From: Candidatus Undinarchaeales archaeon SRR5007147.bin71
Lineage (GTDB): Archaea > Undinarchaeota > Undinarchaeia > Undinarchaeales > Undinarchaeaceae
Assembly (NCBI GenBank): GCA_014189675.1
Contig: DVAE01000015.1
Span: 1-39,197, forward strand
Direction of reading: 5' to 3'
DNA length: 39,197 bases
Part shown: piece by piece, positions 18,958 through 26,776 of the stretch
Position numbering within the stretch: position 1 is the stretch's first letter
Layout of the letters: each line of letters begins with the position of its first letter
Position numbers and translations under genes: made by a program
Notes under the pieces: model-generated
The model's input: the letters and a program-made list of their open reading frames with translations, nothing else
Told to the model about the DNA's origin: nothing
The model's database searches: none

Positions 18958-20151
18958 TCAGAGAAGCTCGCCACGGAGTATTTCGGATGTTTTTTCTAGG
19001 GCGACAGGAGTCATATCCAGTTTTATTTTTCTTGTTCTTCCATATCGTCCTTTGGAGACGACAAGGGAATTTATGACTCCCAACATGTCCAGTTCCGATA
19101 TTAAGTCGGAGACACGTCTCTGAGTTAGTGGCACAAGGCCTATTTGCTTGCAGAGGTTATGGTAGACTTCAAATACCTCCCCTGTAGCAACTTCGTTTTT
19201 GTTTAATTCTTTTAAGTATATTATGCTGTAGAGCACTATTTGTGACTGACGTGGTTGTGTTTTTACAATTTCAACAACACGATCAATATCTATTTTACGC
19301 ATTGCTTCGTCAACATGCTTCTCATTTACTTTTATGTCGACATTTCTTTCTGCAATTTCACACGCAACCCTGAGAAGGTCCAGTGCCCGTCTGACATCCC
19401 CATGTTCTTGGGCAGCCAGAGCTGAGCATTTTGCTATAGTTCCTTCACCAACAGAAGTAGGAGAAAGTGCGATTTTGGCTCTGTCTAGTAAAATATCCTG
19501 TATTTGAATTGCATTATAAGGAGGGAATACCAATTCCTCTTCAGAAAGGCTTGATTTTATTCTTGGATCAAGATTGTTTGTGAAATTTAAATCATTGGAA
19601 ATTCCGATAATACTTATTTTTGCGTTTGTGAGTTCGGTGTTTATCCTTGTTAAGTTATAAAGAACGTCTGTTTCGACCAGAGTATCTATTTCATCGAGAA
19701 CTAAAGTAAATACTCCACCTACTTTGTTAATTTCTCGAAGGAAAATTTTATATATTTCATCTGTTGGAAGTCCTGTTGCAGGAACTTCAACATCAATGAA
19801 ACTTAAGAAGCGTGCAAGAAGCCGATAAGGAGTGTTTATTTTCTCCATTTTACAATTCATATAAAGGGTTTTTAGTTGGGTTTTTTGTTTTGTGGCCTTT
19901 GATTCTAATTCTTGGCAGACAAATTTTGAAACAAGTGTTTTACCCGTACCTGTTTTACCATATATGAAAACATTAGAAGGTCTGTCGCCACGGAGACCTG
20001 GTGCAAGGATAGATGCGAGTTGGTTTATTTGTTCGTTTCTGTGTGGAACTGTGTCTGGTGTGTAGGCATCTTGTAAAGCTTGTTTTGAGAGGAAAAAGGA
20101 TTGTTTGCTAAGAAAGGAATCAAATAAATCTTCAAGTGTTTTTTGTTTCAT
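18958..20151 (-). CDS. cdc6: Orc1/Cdc6 replication initiator
   Basis: About 397 residues of AAA+ initiator: Walker A IYGKTGTGKT near 62, Walker B LVLDEIDTL near 150, sensor 1 IIGISNDLNF, sensor 2 GDVRRALDLL, and a C-terminal winged helix from about 305. The ORF track starts at 20217. ATG 20151 (MKQKTLEDLFDSFLSK) is chosen because the TATA box at 20185-20194 lies inside the longer version. It binds origin recognition boxes and loads MCM. First gene of the cdc6-DP1-DP2 operon, adjacent to the candidate origin. Confidence 0.95.
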   Translation of the reverse strand: MKQKTLEDLFDSFLSKQSFFLSKQALQDAYTPDTVPHRNEQINQLASILAPGLRGDRPSNVFIYGKTGTGKTLVSKFVCQELESKATKQKTQLKTLYMNCKMEKINTPYRLLARFLSFIDVEVPATGLPTDEIYKIFLREINKVGGVFTLVLDEIDTLVETDVLYNLTRINTELTNAKISIIGISNDLNFTNNLDPRIKSSLSEEELVFPPYNAIQIQDILLDRAKIALSPTSVGEGTIAKCSALAAQEHGDVRRALDLLRVACEIAERNVDIKVNEKHVDEAMRKIDIDRVVEIVKTQPRQSQIVLYSIIYLKELNKNEVATGEVFEVYHNLCKQIGLVPLTQRRVSDLISELDMLGVINSLVVSKGRYGRTRKIKLDMTPVALEKTSEILRGELL

Positions 20152-20184
20152 ACCAACCCACAATATTTTGCATAAGAAGTGGGG

Positions 20185-20194
20185 GTATAAATAC
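20185..20194 (-). promoter_or_regulatory. TATA box of the cdc6-DP1-DP2 operon
   Basis: GTATAAATAC, read on the minus strand as GTATTTATAC, lies 34-43 nt upstream of the chosen cdc6 start. It sits at the left edge of the origin region, close to a recognition box at 20221-20241, so initiator binding could also affect transcription. Confidence 0.6.
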
Positions 20195-20209
20195 GTTTCT
20201 GTGTTTTTA

Positions 20210-20241
20210 GAACCCACCCACCCCTTTATTTCCTGTGGAAC
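20210..20241 (-). promoter_or_regulatory. Origin recognition box-like site 1
   Basis: On the minus strand: GTTCCACAGGAAATAAAGGG followed by more G-rich sequence. It matches the archaeal ORB plan of a TTCC...GGAA-type dyad followed by a G-string. It is inverted relative to box 4, which shares GAAATAAAGGGGT. Confidence 0.6.
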
Positions 20242-20419
20242 GGTGCTTTTAGGGGGCTGTGTTTTTTGTTTTGGGTTTATTTAAGTCTTGTTTATCTGTT
20301 TTGTAGTGTTTTTGTGTTGTTGTTCCTTTATTAAAAAGTAATTTACGCGTCTTTTTTGTTTTATTTTTTAAGTTGGGGTTTGGTTTGGTCTTGGTTTTTA
20401 TTTTGGGGGCTTTTTCCAT

Positions 20420-20442
20420 TATTCCATGTGAAATGGGGGGGT
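20420..20442 (+). promoter_or_regulatory. Origin recognition box-like site 2
   Basis: ATTCCATGTGAAATGGGGGG with a seven-base G run: the dyad half TTCCA, the GAAA half, and the G-string directly after it. It lies about 45 bp left of the AT-rich core and points toward it. Confidence 0.6.
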
Positions 20443-20450
20443 ATTTTGGT

Positions 20451-20478
20451 TTTTTCCAGTGGAAGTTGAGGTTTTGGT
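20451..20478 (+). promoter_or_regulatory. Origin recognition box-like site 3
   Basis: TTTTTCCAGTGGAAGTTGAG contains the perfect dyad TTCCAGTGGAA found in classical archaeal ORBs, but its G-string is weak (GAGG, TTTTGG). It abuts the AT-rich core. Confidence 0.6.
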
Positions 20479-20484
20479 GTTGGT

Positions 20485-20537
20485 TTTATATATATAATAA
20501 TTAACCATATAGATAATAAATAAATAAATAAATAAAA
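20485..20537. repeat. AT-rich core (likely unwinding element) with TAAA repeats
   Basis: TATATATATAATAATT is followed by ATATAGATAATAA and about five tandem TAAA units (20517-20536). It is nearly free of G and C, lies between boxes 3 and 4, and is the exact place where strand composition flips. These are the features expected of a DNA unwinding element. Confidence 0.6.
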
Positions 20538-20614
20538 CCAAAAGACTACGGACAAGGAATAAAAAAACAACAAAAACACACACAAAAAAAGAAAAACACA
20601 GAAAAGAAAGCAAA

Positions 20615-20640
20615 GTTCTATATGAAATAAAGGGGTCTGG
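20615..20640 (+). promoter_or_regulatory. Origin recognition box-like site 4
   Basis: GTTCTATATGAAATAAAGGG then GTCTGG. Its right half is the same as box 1 (GAAATAAAGGGGT) in the opposite orientation. Boxes 1 and 4 thus bracket the core with their G-strings pointing outward. Confidence 0.55.
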
Positions 20641-20659
20641 GACCTAAAAAACCAAACAA

Positions 20660-21139
20660 CTAACCATAGGCCTTATGTGGCCGCGAAACATCAGAATCAT
20701 CTACTTCATTTTTTCTTTCATCTTTGCCACCACTGACCCCTTTATTTGTATCACTTTCCTCAACAACTACCTTGACTCCTTCTTCGGGCTTTTCTTTATA
20801 TTTTAAACCAAGCACTCTCATAGCACTAAAAACCGCGTCCGGTATCTCAACAACAACACCTGGATCTAAGGAATAATATTTCCTTGTAGTTGTACTTCCC
20901 CAAGTATAATTTCCTTGTATTTTTTCTATTCCATATTCTTTAAATTCACCTTGCTGCACCCCCTTTTTTAAATGGTAGTAAATTTGCCGTGCTTCAAGCG
21001 GCTCAAAAGCCAGGAGATATATCTTATGTATTTCATAACCATAAGCGCAACCAAGCGCTCCAAGTATCTGCTTTATTTTCTCTCGTATTGGGCTCCCAAC
21101 AGGTCGGCCGCGACCATCTTTTTTCTTTTCTGCAACCAT
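20660..21139 (-). CDS. Origin-side winged-helix DNA-binding protein, unknown role
   Basis: 159 residues. A basic N-terminus (EKKKDGRGRPVGSP) leads into a winged-helix-like domain at about 15-110: REKIKQILGAL, GYEIHKIYL, ARQIYYHLKKGVQQGEF, then a wing ending RKYYSLD. The C-terminal 45 residues are charged and likely disordered. I do not recognise a named family; a PadR- or ArsR-like regulator is possible. It reads toward the origin and stops 20 bp from box 4. Its predicted transcription start lies within a palindrome that shares 13 bp with the origin core, so autoregulation plus an origin role is plausible but unproven. Confidence 0.7.
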   Translation of the reverse strand: MVAEKKKDGRGRPVGSPIREKIKQILGALGCAYGYEIHKIYLLAFEPLEARQIYYHLKKGVQQGEFKEYGIEKIQGNYTWGSTTTRKYYSLDPGVVVEIPDAVFSAMRVLGLKYKEKPEEGVKVVVEESDTNKGVSGGKDERKNEVDDSDVSRPHKAYG

Positions 21140-21162
21140 TATTGTCTATATAGATAATAATT
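21138..21162. promoter_or_regulatory. Palindromic candidate operator over the winged-helix gene start
   Basis: ATTATTGTCTATATAGATAATAAT is a 24-bp near-perfect palindrome with one mismatched pair. It overlaps the start codon and the transcription start predicted from the TATA element at 21168-21178, a classic repressor position. The right half ATATAGATAATAA recurs exactly at 20507-20519 in the origin core. Confidence 0.6.
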
Positions 21163-21167
21163 AATAA

Positions 21168-21178
21168 AGTTTATATAT
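21168..21178 (-). promoter_or_regulatory. TATA box of the origin-side winged-helix gene
   Basis: AGTTTATATAT on the + strand (minus strand ATATATAAACT) lies 29-39 nt upstream of the start at 21139. The rest of the gap to 21309 holds a weak GTTAAACTTTTT element near 21276-21287 that would fit a leaderless DEAD-box mRNA. Confidence 0.5.
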
Positions 21179-21309
21179 TTTCCTAAACCCCACTCCAAAC
21201 ATATTAATAAGCCAACCATCATTAATCTAGCCTGAATTTGAAACCATAACACAGTTAGATATCAAACCATAAAACAAGTTAAACTTTTTGTGGATCAGAT
21301 TAAATAAAA

Positions 21310-22737
21310 ATGAAAGAAAATACAAAAAAAAGTGAAAAGAGAAATCACCATAAAACAAGACCAGACGCAACAAACACAACAACTAATCTTAGTTCTGTTG
21401 AATCCTTCAAAAATTTAGGGATAACAGAATCTCTATTAATATCAATAGCAGAGCAGGGCTTTGTCGAGCCAACAGAAATACAAACAAAATCAATTCCATC
21501 AGTACTATCTGGTATGGATTTAATGGCAAGGGCTGCCACAGGTTCCGGAAAGACACTAGCTTTTGGTTCAGGAATAATACAAAACACTGAACGAAAAAAA
21601 GGTTTACAGGCACTAGTACTCACCCCAACAAGAGAATTAGCAATACAGGCTGCAAAAGCACTCAAAGAGTTCTCAAAACACAAATCTCTAGGAGTTTCAG
21701 CAATATATGGTGGGGTTTCTATAAGAGCCCAAATACAAGCCCTACGCCGAGTCGAAATTGCAATCGGAACACCTGGAAGACTTCTCGATCACATGGAAAG
21801 AGGCACAATCCAATTAGATAATATTAAAACACTGGTCTTAGATGAGGCAGACAGAATGTTGGACATGGGATTCATAGATGATGTCCAGAAAATAATTAGG
21901 GCCTGCCCAAAAGACAGGCAGACATTATTATTCTCTGCTACACTTTCCTCTGGAGTAAAAAAACTCGCAAGAAACTATATGAGAGATCCACAGGAAGTAT
22001 TTGCGGAATCTTATGTTGATCCCACAAAATTAGAGCAGTGCTACTATGATGTGGATGACCGGTTCAAATTCTCACTTCTTTTACACCTTCTCAAAAATGA
22101 AGAGTCAAAACTTGTCATGGTATTTTGCAACACCAGAAGATTTGTTGATTTTGTATCCAAACACCTAAATAAAAATGGTGTAAATGCCACGGCAATCCAC
22201 GGTGGATTCAGGCAGGCAAAAAGAACAAAAACAATGGACAGATTTCATTCACAAAATGTCCAGGTCTTAGTTTGCACCGACGTAGCCGCAAGAGGCTTAG
22301 ACATACCCATGGTTTCACACGTCTACAATTTTGACATCCCTAAGGAAAGCGATCAATACATACATAGAATTGGAAGAACTGCAAGAGCCGGCAAAGAAGG
22401 AAAGGTAATAAACATACTCGGAAGCCGCGACTACGAAAATTTTAGAAAAGTAAAACAAGAATCTATAGGGGATATACCTCGGGCAGAGGTTCCACAATTT
22501 GAACAGATAATTGTTCAAATACCTAGGGGTCGACCACAAAAACCCAGATATGGAGCAGGTAATAGAAGAGGCCCACAAAGAGGAGGTCCCCAAAGAGGCG
22601 GCCCACAGAGAAGAGGCCCACAGAGAAGCGGACCGCAGAGAAGAAGAACAGGCTCTCAGAGCCATTCAAGCAAATATCCACGTAGGCGTTCAAACAAACG
22701 TCCCACCCGTAGAACATCATATTCTTCCAAACAATAA
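21310..22737 (+). CDS. DEAD-box ATP-dependent RNA helicase with GPQR-rich tail
   Basis: 475 residues with the full motif set: Q-motif (FVEPTEIQ), ATGSGKT near 80, PTRELA, GTPGR, DEAD near 178, SAT near 210, VFCNTRR, ARGLDIP and HRIGRTARAG near 352. After about residue 405 comes a basic low-complexity tail with five GPQR units and many Arg/Ser residues, likely an RNA-binding extension. It unwinds RNA in ribosome assembly or cold adaptation by family analogy. First gene right of the origin; its codons are A/C-rich, matching the local strand bias. Confidence 0.95.
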   Translation: MKENTKKSEKRNHHKTRPDATNTTTNLSSVESFKNLGITESLLISIAEQGFVEPTEIQTKSIPSVLSGMDLMARAATGSGKTLAFGSGIIQNTERKKGLQALVLTPTRELAIQAAKALKEFSKHKSLGVSAIYGGVSIRAQIQALRRVEIAIGTPGRLLDHMERGTIQLDNIKTLVLDEADRMLDMGFIDDVQKIIRACPKDRQTLLFSATLSSGVKKLARNYMRDPQEVFAESYVDPTKLEQCYYDVDDRFKFSLLLHLLKNEESKLVMVFCNTRRFVDFVSKHLNKNGVNATAIHGGFRQAKRTKTMDRFHSQNVQVLVCTDVAARGLDIPMVSHVYNFDIPKESDQYIHRIGRTARAGKEGKVINILGSRDYENFRKVKQESIGDIPRAEVPQFEQIIVQIPRGRPQKPRYGAGNRRGPQRGGPQRGGPQRRGPQRSGPQRRRTGSQSHSSKYPRRRSNKRPTRRTSYSSKQ

Positions 22738-22780
22738 TACTTCCCAAAACCTTTAATATCAAAAAGACCACTTTCAAACT

Positions 22781-23200
22781 ATGCCAGCACCAAACGCACG
22801 CGAACTTGAAACACAACTAAGGACAATAAAAAAAAACACATTAAATGCACTGAATCCAGAAACAGGTATAATGGATAATAAAACCATTTTTGAACAAGGA
22901 GAATCTCTCAAAACATGGCTTGGTGAATTTGAAACCCTCTACTTAAATGAGGCCTCTTCAAAACCAAGCAAGACAGCCAAACTAAAAACAGAAGGGGAAA
23001 AAATTCTTGAATTCGGATGGCACTGCTATGAAATCTTAGTTGAAGCGGATCTACAATCAGGCGCCTCATCCAGCCCCTCTCGACGCTGGGAACCAATAGA
23101 GTACGGAACTGTTCTTGGAAACCTCAAAGAACAAATTGTTTCTAATCTCACAAAATTGGAAAACGACTACACAATCTTCATTAAAACAAGTTTATTGTAG
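22781..23200 (+). CDS. Unknown small helical protein
   Basis: 139 residues with no recognised domain. The sequence is mostly helical by eye (ARELETQLRTIKKNTLNAL, FGWHCYEILVEADL, LKEQIVSNLTKLENDYTIF), without a signal peptide or membrane segment. A TATA-like CCTTTAATATC at 22750-22760 lies 21-31 nt before ATG, fitting a leaderless mRNA, which supports it as real. Its last 9 bp overlap the end of convergent hef. Confidence 0.65.
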   Translation: MPAPNARELETQLRTIKKNTLNALNPETGIMDNKTIFEQGESLKTWLGEFETLYLNEASSKPSKTAKLKTEGEKILEFGWHCYEILVEADLQSGASSSPSRRWEPIEYGTVLGNLKEQIVSNLTKLENDYTIFIKTSLL

Positions 23201-25384
23201 AGAATATTTAGATTCTATAACACTTCGTATTTCCTTTGCCTTTTTCTTCCCTATTTTCTCAACCCTCATCAAATCTTCCTCACTCGCCTGAAATACTCCA
23301 CTAACTCCGCCAAATTCCTGAAGAAGCCTCTTAGCAAGAGAAGGTCCGACATTTGGAAGACTTTCTACAATATACTGCTGAGTTTCTGAAAGAAGTCTCG
23401 GCTTTGCCCCACTTCTTAGTCTTACTTCTCGCTTTTCATCAATCTGTTCTCTCTTCGCAATCTGGTAAATATAAGCCGCAGTATCAAAAACATCTTCGGT
23501 TGTCACTATCGGTAGCTGGAAATCAATAGCTATTGATGAAATCATCCCACGTATTGCGTTTGGATGTAAGTTCCTTTTATTATAAAGTCCACTCCCCTCA
23601 ACTATCAAAACAGGTCTCTCAAAAACCGAGCACAGAGAAGCCACCTGATCCATTAACCTACCATCTATAATCGACTGAAGAAAATCATCAACATTTTTTC
23701 TTTCAACACCAACTCTATCAGAAAGCTGGAAATCCGCAACATCCAAATGCTTCAACTGAATTTCACACCCAAGTTTTGACAATCCCTTCATTATTCCTGA
23801 TCCAGATTCCCGTGAATCAGCTATAACAATCACTTTATCATTTGTATTAGTGGAAAACTTCTCAAGAGTCTTCTGGGCTGCTGGTTTCAACTCAACACCA
23901 CCAAGCGCCCTCTCCATCCCATCTTCCTTTCTTTTAGAACTCCAATAATATGCTTCATCTCTAGTTCCTTTCGACATCAATATGTAAACATTACCTGGAG
24001 ACGTCCTTGCAGTTCTTCCACTCCTCTGTATACTTCGTATTGCGCTTGGAACTGGTTCATAAAAAACAACACTCTCAACAACAGGAATATCTAATCCTTC
24101 CTCTCCAACAGAAGTTGCTACAAGTACCTTAAATTTCCCAGCCTTAAATTTATCAATCTGCTCTATCTGAACTTTTTGACTTTGCCCCTTCGTCCTTCTA
24201 CCTGCCTGTCCTATGAGCTTCCCTGTGGAAATTCCCTTCCCCTCTAAAAATTTCACAATATTATCAACACTTGCTCTATAATTGGCAAAAACAAGTGTCT
24301 GTCCACTACCTGTGGAAATAATCTCATATAATTTCTCCATCTTCGGATGCTCAAAACCAAGCTTTGTAAGACTCTCAGTTTCAGCAAAACACATCTTCAT
24401 TCTTGGATCAATTCTCAGTCTCATAGCAGCCTTCGTCGGGTCATTCTTAAGTTTCATAAAATATTCCTGTAAAGGGGCAATCCCTTGTGTTTCCAGAAGT
24501 TCCTGTGCATAATAAACCTTCATAGCCCCTGCAACAATTGACAAATATTTATACAAATCAGGGTTCTCAGCAGCATCTTTTGCCAAACTTCCTTGTAGTT
24601 TTAACAAATCAACTTTTCTCACATACTTACTGTTTCCTAACAGACTGGCTCCTCTCAAACTTTTTATATTTTCTTTGAAAACCTTATCTAAGGCATCCTT
24701 CATTCTCATAAATTCTCTAGGAAGTTCGACATATACCCACTCCATTTTTCGCGTTCTCACATAAGGAGCAAGATCTACATGTTTCCTATTTCTATACTCT
24801 ATCTTTTCCAAAAAAAGCTCTTTACAAATCCTCTCAATATCCTCCTTCCCACTTCCAGGAGAAGCAGTCAGCCCAAGAACCCTTGAAAACTGGGACTCCT
24901 CAATATACTTCTCAGCTATAAATGAATAAGGATAGTCACCAACCGCTCTATGTGCCTCATCAACAATCAAAAGAGAGTAATCCTCAAATACTAGGTTTTT
25001 TGACAGCAAATCATTTTGAATGACTTGGGGGGTTGCAAAAATAAATTGCGCATCATTATAAAGAATCTTCCGTTTCTCTGGAGAAATTTCACCTGTCAGC
25101 GACACAAACTCATCCTTTCCAAATTTAAAAGCATTTTCCCATACTTGCCTATGCTGCTCAACAAGAGGTTTTGTCGGAGCAAGGAAAAGAACTCTCCCTT
25201 CTGGATGCTTTCCAAGCCTCTGCGCAGCAAGAAGAGCCGCAACAAAGGTCTTACCTAAACCTGTTGGTAAAACAACTAAAGTATTATTACTCACAGCAGT
25301 TCCCAAAATAGTCTCTTGGTAGAGCCTTTTCTCTATTGCGCCTTCTTTCAAAAATCCACTTCCCATACCCATATCTTGTTTCAC
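23192..25384 (-). CDS. hef: Hef helicase-nuclease (XPF/FANCM-like)
   Basis: 730 residues. An SF2 helicase part (LPTGLGKTFVA motif I, DEAH near 145, LGLTASPG, QRSGRTAR) is followed by an ERCC4 nuclease domain with VIADSRESGSG and the catalytic VERKNVDDF near 560. Tandem helix-hairpin-helix motifs (LPNVGPSLAKRLLQEFGGV and VEKIGKKKAKEI) lie at about 680-725. It processes stalled forks and branched DNA. Helicase and nuclease are fused and both look intact, as in euryarchaeal Hef. It is transcribed toward the origin, with a TATA element shared with the next small gene. Confidence 0.95.
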   Translation of the reverse strand: MKQDMGMGSGFLKEGAIEKRLYQETILGTAVSNNTLVVLPTGLGKTFVAALLAAQRLGKHPEGRVLFLAPTKPLVEQHRQVWENAFKFGKDEFVSLTGEISPEKRKILYNDAQFIFATPQVIQNDLLSKNLVFEDYSLLIVDEAHRAVGDYPYSFIAEKYIEESQFSRVLGLTASPGSGKEDIERICKELFLEKIEYRNRKHVDLAPYVRTRKMEWVYVELPREFMRMKDALDKVFKENIKSLRGASLLGNSKYVRKVDLLKLQGSLAKDAAENPDLYKYLSIVAGAMKVYYAQELLETQGIAPLQEYFMKLKNDPTKAAMRLRIDPRMKMCFAETESLTKLGFEHPKMEKLYEIISTGSGQTLVFANYRASVDNIVKFLEGKGISTGKLIGQAGRRTKGQSQKVQIEQIDKFKAGKFKVLVATSVGEEGLDIPVVESVVFYEPVPSAIRSIQRSGRTARTSPGNVYILMSKGTRDEAYYWSSKRKEDGMERALGGVELKPAAQKTLEKFSTNTNDKVIVIADSRESGSGIMKGLSKLGCEIQLKHLDVADFQLSDRVGVERKNVDDFLQSIIDGRLMDQVASLCSVFERPVLIVEGSGLYNKRNLHPNAIRGMISSIAIDFQLPIVTTEDVFDTAAYIYQIAKREQIDEKREVRLRSGAKPRLLSETQQYIVESLPNVGPSLAKRLLQEFGGVSGVFQASEEDLMRVEKIGKKKAKEIRSVIESKYSLQ

Positions 25385-25413
25385 ATTCTATATATTTCAT
25401 CGCCCCGACAAAA

Positions 25414-25424
25414 AGTATATAAGA
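25414..25424. promoter_or_regulatory. Shared divergent TATA element for hef and the small membrane gene
   Basis: GTATATAAGAC serves both directions. On the minus strand it is about 30-40 nt before the hef start at 25384. On the + strand it is about 31-41 nt before ATG 25455. Confidence 0.5.
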
Positions 25425-25454
25425 CCCCCAATACTTCAGTAGTCGGTCAAGATA

Positions 25455-25673
25455 ATGAAAAAACCGGCTCTAAAAAAACAAACAAAGCCACTCCCCACCT
25501 GGATGACCACACTCTCGAATAAAATTCTTCCACCTATCTTTTTCTTTTCTCTAGCTGTTCTAACTCTTCACCTAATGCCCCTCGCAAGCACAAAAATTCT
25601 CAAACTTAATCTTGGAATACTTTCAATAACTTCCTCAACAATTTCGTTTTATCTCACAATTCTCCTTCTGTAA
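25455..25673 (+). CDS. Small two-helix membrane protein, unknown
   Basis: 72 residues: a basic N-terminus (MKKPALKKQTK) and two hydrophobic stretches, PPIFFFSLAVLTLHLMPLA and ILSITSSTISFYLTILLL. A well-placed TATA box supports expression. No family is recognised. The overlapping ORF 25316-25522 in another frame lacks such a promoter and is taken as a shadow. It may belong with the two unknown genes downstream. Confidence 0.55.
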   Translation: MKKPALKKQTKPLPTWMTTLSNKILPPIFFFSLAVLTLHLMPLASTKILKLNLGILSITSSTISFYLTILLL

Positions 25674-25705
25674 AACTTTATAAACACAATAGAATAATCT
25701 TTAAT

Positions 25706-26176
25706 ATGGGAGTCAGGGCGCTATTAGGTGGAATTTCCAAAAAAATAAAAAGTCGATTTTCCGACGAAGACGATTTAGAAGATGAGCTTGGATCAGACGA
25801 AGATCTTGATGATGATTTATCTGAAGACGAAGAAGATGAGGAAGAAGATTTAGACGACTTAAACGAAAAACCAGAGCCCTCCCCAACAAGTCCTCCCTCT
25901 ACAAAACCACCTGTTTCTGAAATCCCCTTAACTCCAGCCCCACAAGAGCAGAAAGTCTCCTCGGCTCCACATGATTCTGGAAAAATATCAGCGGAGTTGG
26001 CAACCATAAAGACTAAAATAGACTTACTAGAGTCCCACCTCCAAAATATAGAAAGCAAAGAAGCACTTTACAAATCAGAGGCTGATAGATATATGCAGTA
26101 TCTCACATATATCAGCGACAAACTTGACAACTTGGCGAGAGAGCATGCCGAACTTGAAAGACTCATCCGTCAATAA
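25706..26176 (+). CDS. Acidic coiled-coil protein, unknown
   Basis: 156 residues in four parts: an amphipathic basic N-terminus (GVRALLGGISKKIKSRF), a strongly acidic block with runs of Asp/Glu at about 20-50, a Pro/Ser/Thr linker to about 85, and a C-terminal coiled coil (ATIKTKIDLLESHLQNIES...). No named family is evident. TTTATAAA at 25677-25684 lies 22-29 nt before ATG, so the mRNA is probably leaderless. Two bases separate it from the following membrane protein, suggesting a functional pair. Confidence 0.65.
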   Translation: MGVRALLGGISKKIKSRFSDEDDLEDELGSDEDLDDDLSEDEEDEEEDLDDLNEKPEPSPTSPPSTKPPVSEIPLTPAPQEQKVSSAPHDSGKISAELATIKTKIDLLESHLQNIESKEALYKSEADRYMQYLTYISDKLDNLAREHAELERLIRQ

Positions 26177-26178
26177 AT

Positions 26179-26775
26179 ATGCCAAAAACCAATAAAGAAG
26201 CTATCAAAGTCTCAAAGAGAAGCCTTTTAGTATTCTTTCTGGCTGTAGTGGGCATTATCGCACTTATTTTTATAATTCCCTTCTTCAACTGGGCGTCCCA
26301 CGGAAAATATCTTGTTCTTCCATTTGCATTTTTGGCAATTTTGATAACCCGTAGAGCAGATTCTTGGAAAGTCGGTATAGAAGTATTCTATTTTTCCCCA
26401 TTTCTTCTAGCCTATACTTACAATCTTTTCATAGCGCTTTCCATTTCTTTCCTTGCCTTCTATTTCGTAGTAAAAACAAAACCATCTGAAGGAAATGGAA
26501 TAGTAATACATAGCGTAATAATTACAATAATCGCCACTGTTGCAAGTGTTTTGTCAGGACATTTCGGGACAAATATAACAGAGACACAGTTCTTCTGGTC
26601 TGCCTATGGCACAGTCCTTTTTGCAATCTGGCTTGACGCGATAATAGTTAAATTCTCCGCTCCAGTTCCACTACCAAAAAATATTATAACACATTCAATG
26701 GGTAGTTTTGCTAACTACATAATAATATCAGAAATAGGCTACCCAGTCTTCCTATATATTCTCACCCTTCAATAA
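26179..26775 (+). CDS. Polytopic membrane protein, unknown
   Basis: 198 residues with five or six hydrophobic helices (LLVFFLAVVGIIALIFIIPFF near 15, VLPFAFLAIL, FLLAYTYNLFIALSISFLAFYF, IVIHSVIITIIATVASVL, TVLFAIWLDAIIVKF, and a C-terminal helix). No transporter or enzyme motif was recognised. It follows the acidic coiled-coil gene with only two intervening bases and ends one base before convergent purB. Confidence 0.7.
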   Translation: MPKTNKEAIKVSKRSLLVFFLAVVGIIALIFIIPFFNWASHGKYLVLPFAFLAILITRRADSWKVGIEVFYFSPFLLAYTYNLFIALSISFLAFYFVVKTKPSEGNGIVIHSVIITIIATVASVLSGHFGTNITETQFFWSAYGTVLFAIWLDAIIVKFSAPVPLPKNIITHSMGSFANYIIISEIGYPVFLYILTLQ

Positions 26776-26776
26776 T

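Larger units (their letters stand above)
20152..20659. other. Candidate chromosomal replication origin
   Basis: A 508-bp gene-free region directly upstream of cdc6. It contains four origin-recognition-box-like sites, a 55-bp AT-only or nearly AT-only core at about 20485-20537, and a sharp switch in strand composition. The + strand is G/T-rich with long G runs to the left of about 20490 and A/C-rich to the right. The bias continues into the flanking genes. Two ORF-track entries here (20361-20585 and 20419-20613) are low-complexity artefacts. An origin next to cdc6 and the DP1/DP2 genes is known from Pyrococcus. Confidence 0.8.

Noticed and set aside
20152-20217. Longer cdc6 start at 20217
   Set aside because: The extension would contain the TATA box at 20185-20194, and the family N-terminus begins near MKQKTLEDLF.
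20361-20613. Two overlapping minus-strand ORFs of 74 and 64 residues in the origin gap
   Set aside because: They are low-complexity translations of the G/T-rich and AT-rich origin sequence, overlap each other in different frames, and lie over recognition boxes.
25316-25522. 68-residue + strand ORF overlapping the hef start
   Set aside because: It has no suitable promoter and overlaps hef; the 72-residue frame at 25455 has a well-placed TATA box and two plausible membrane helices.
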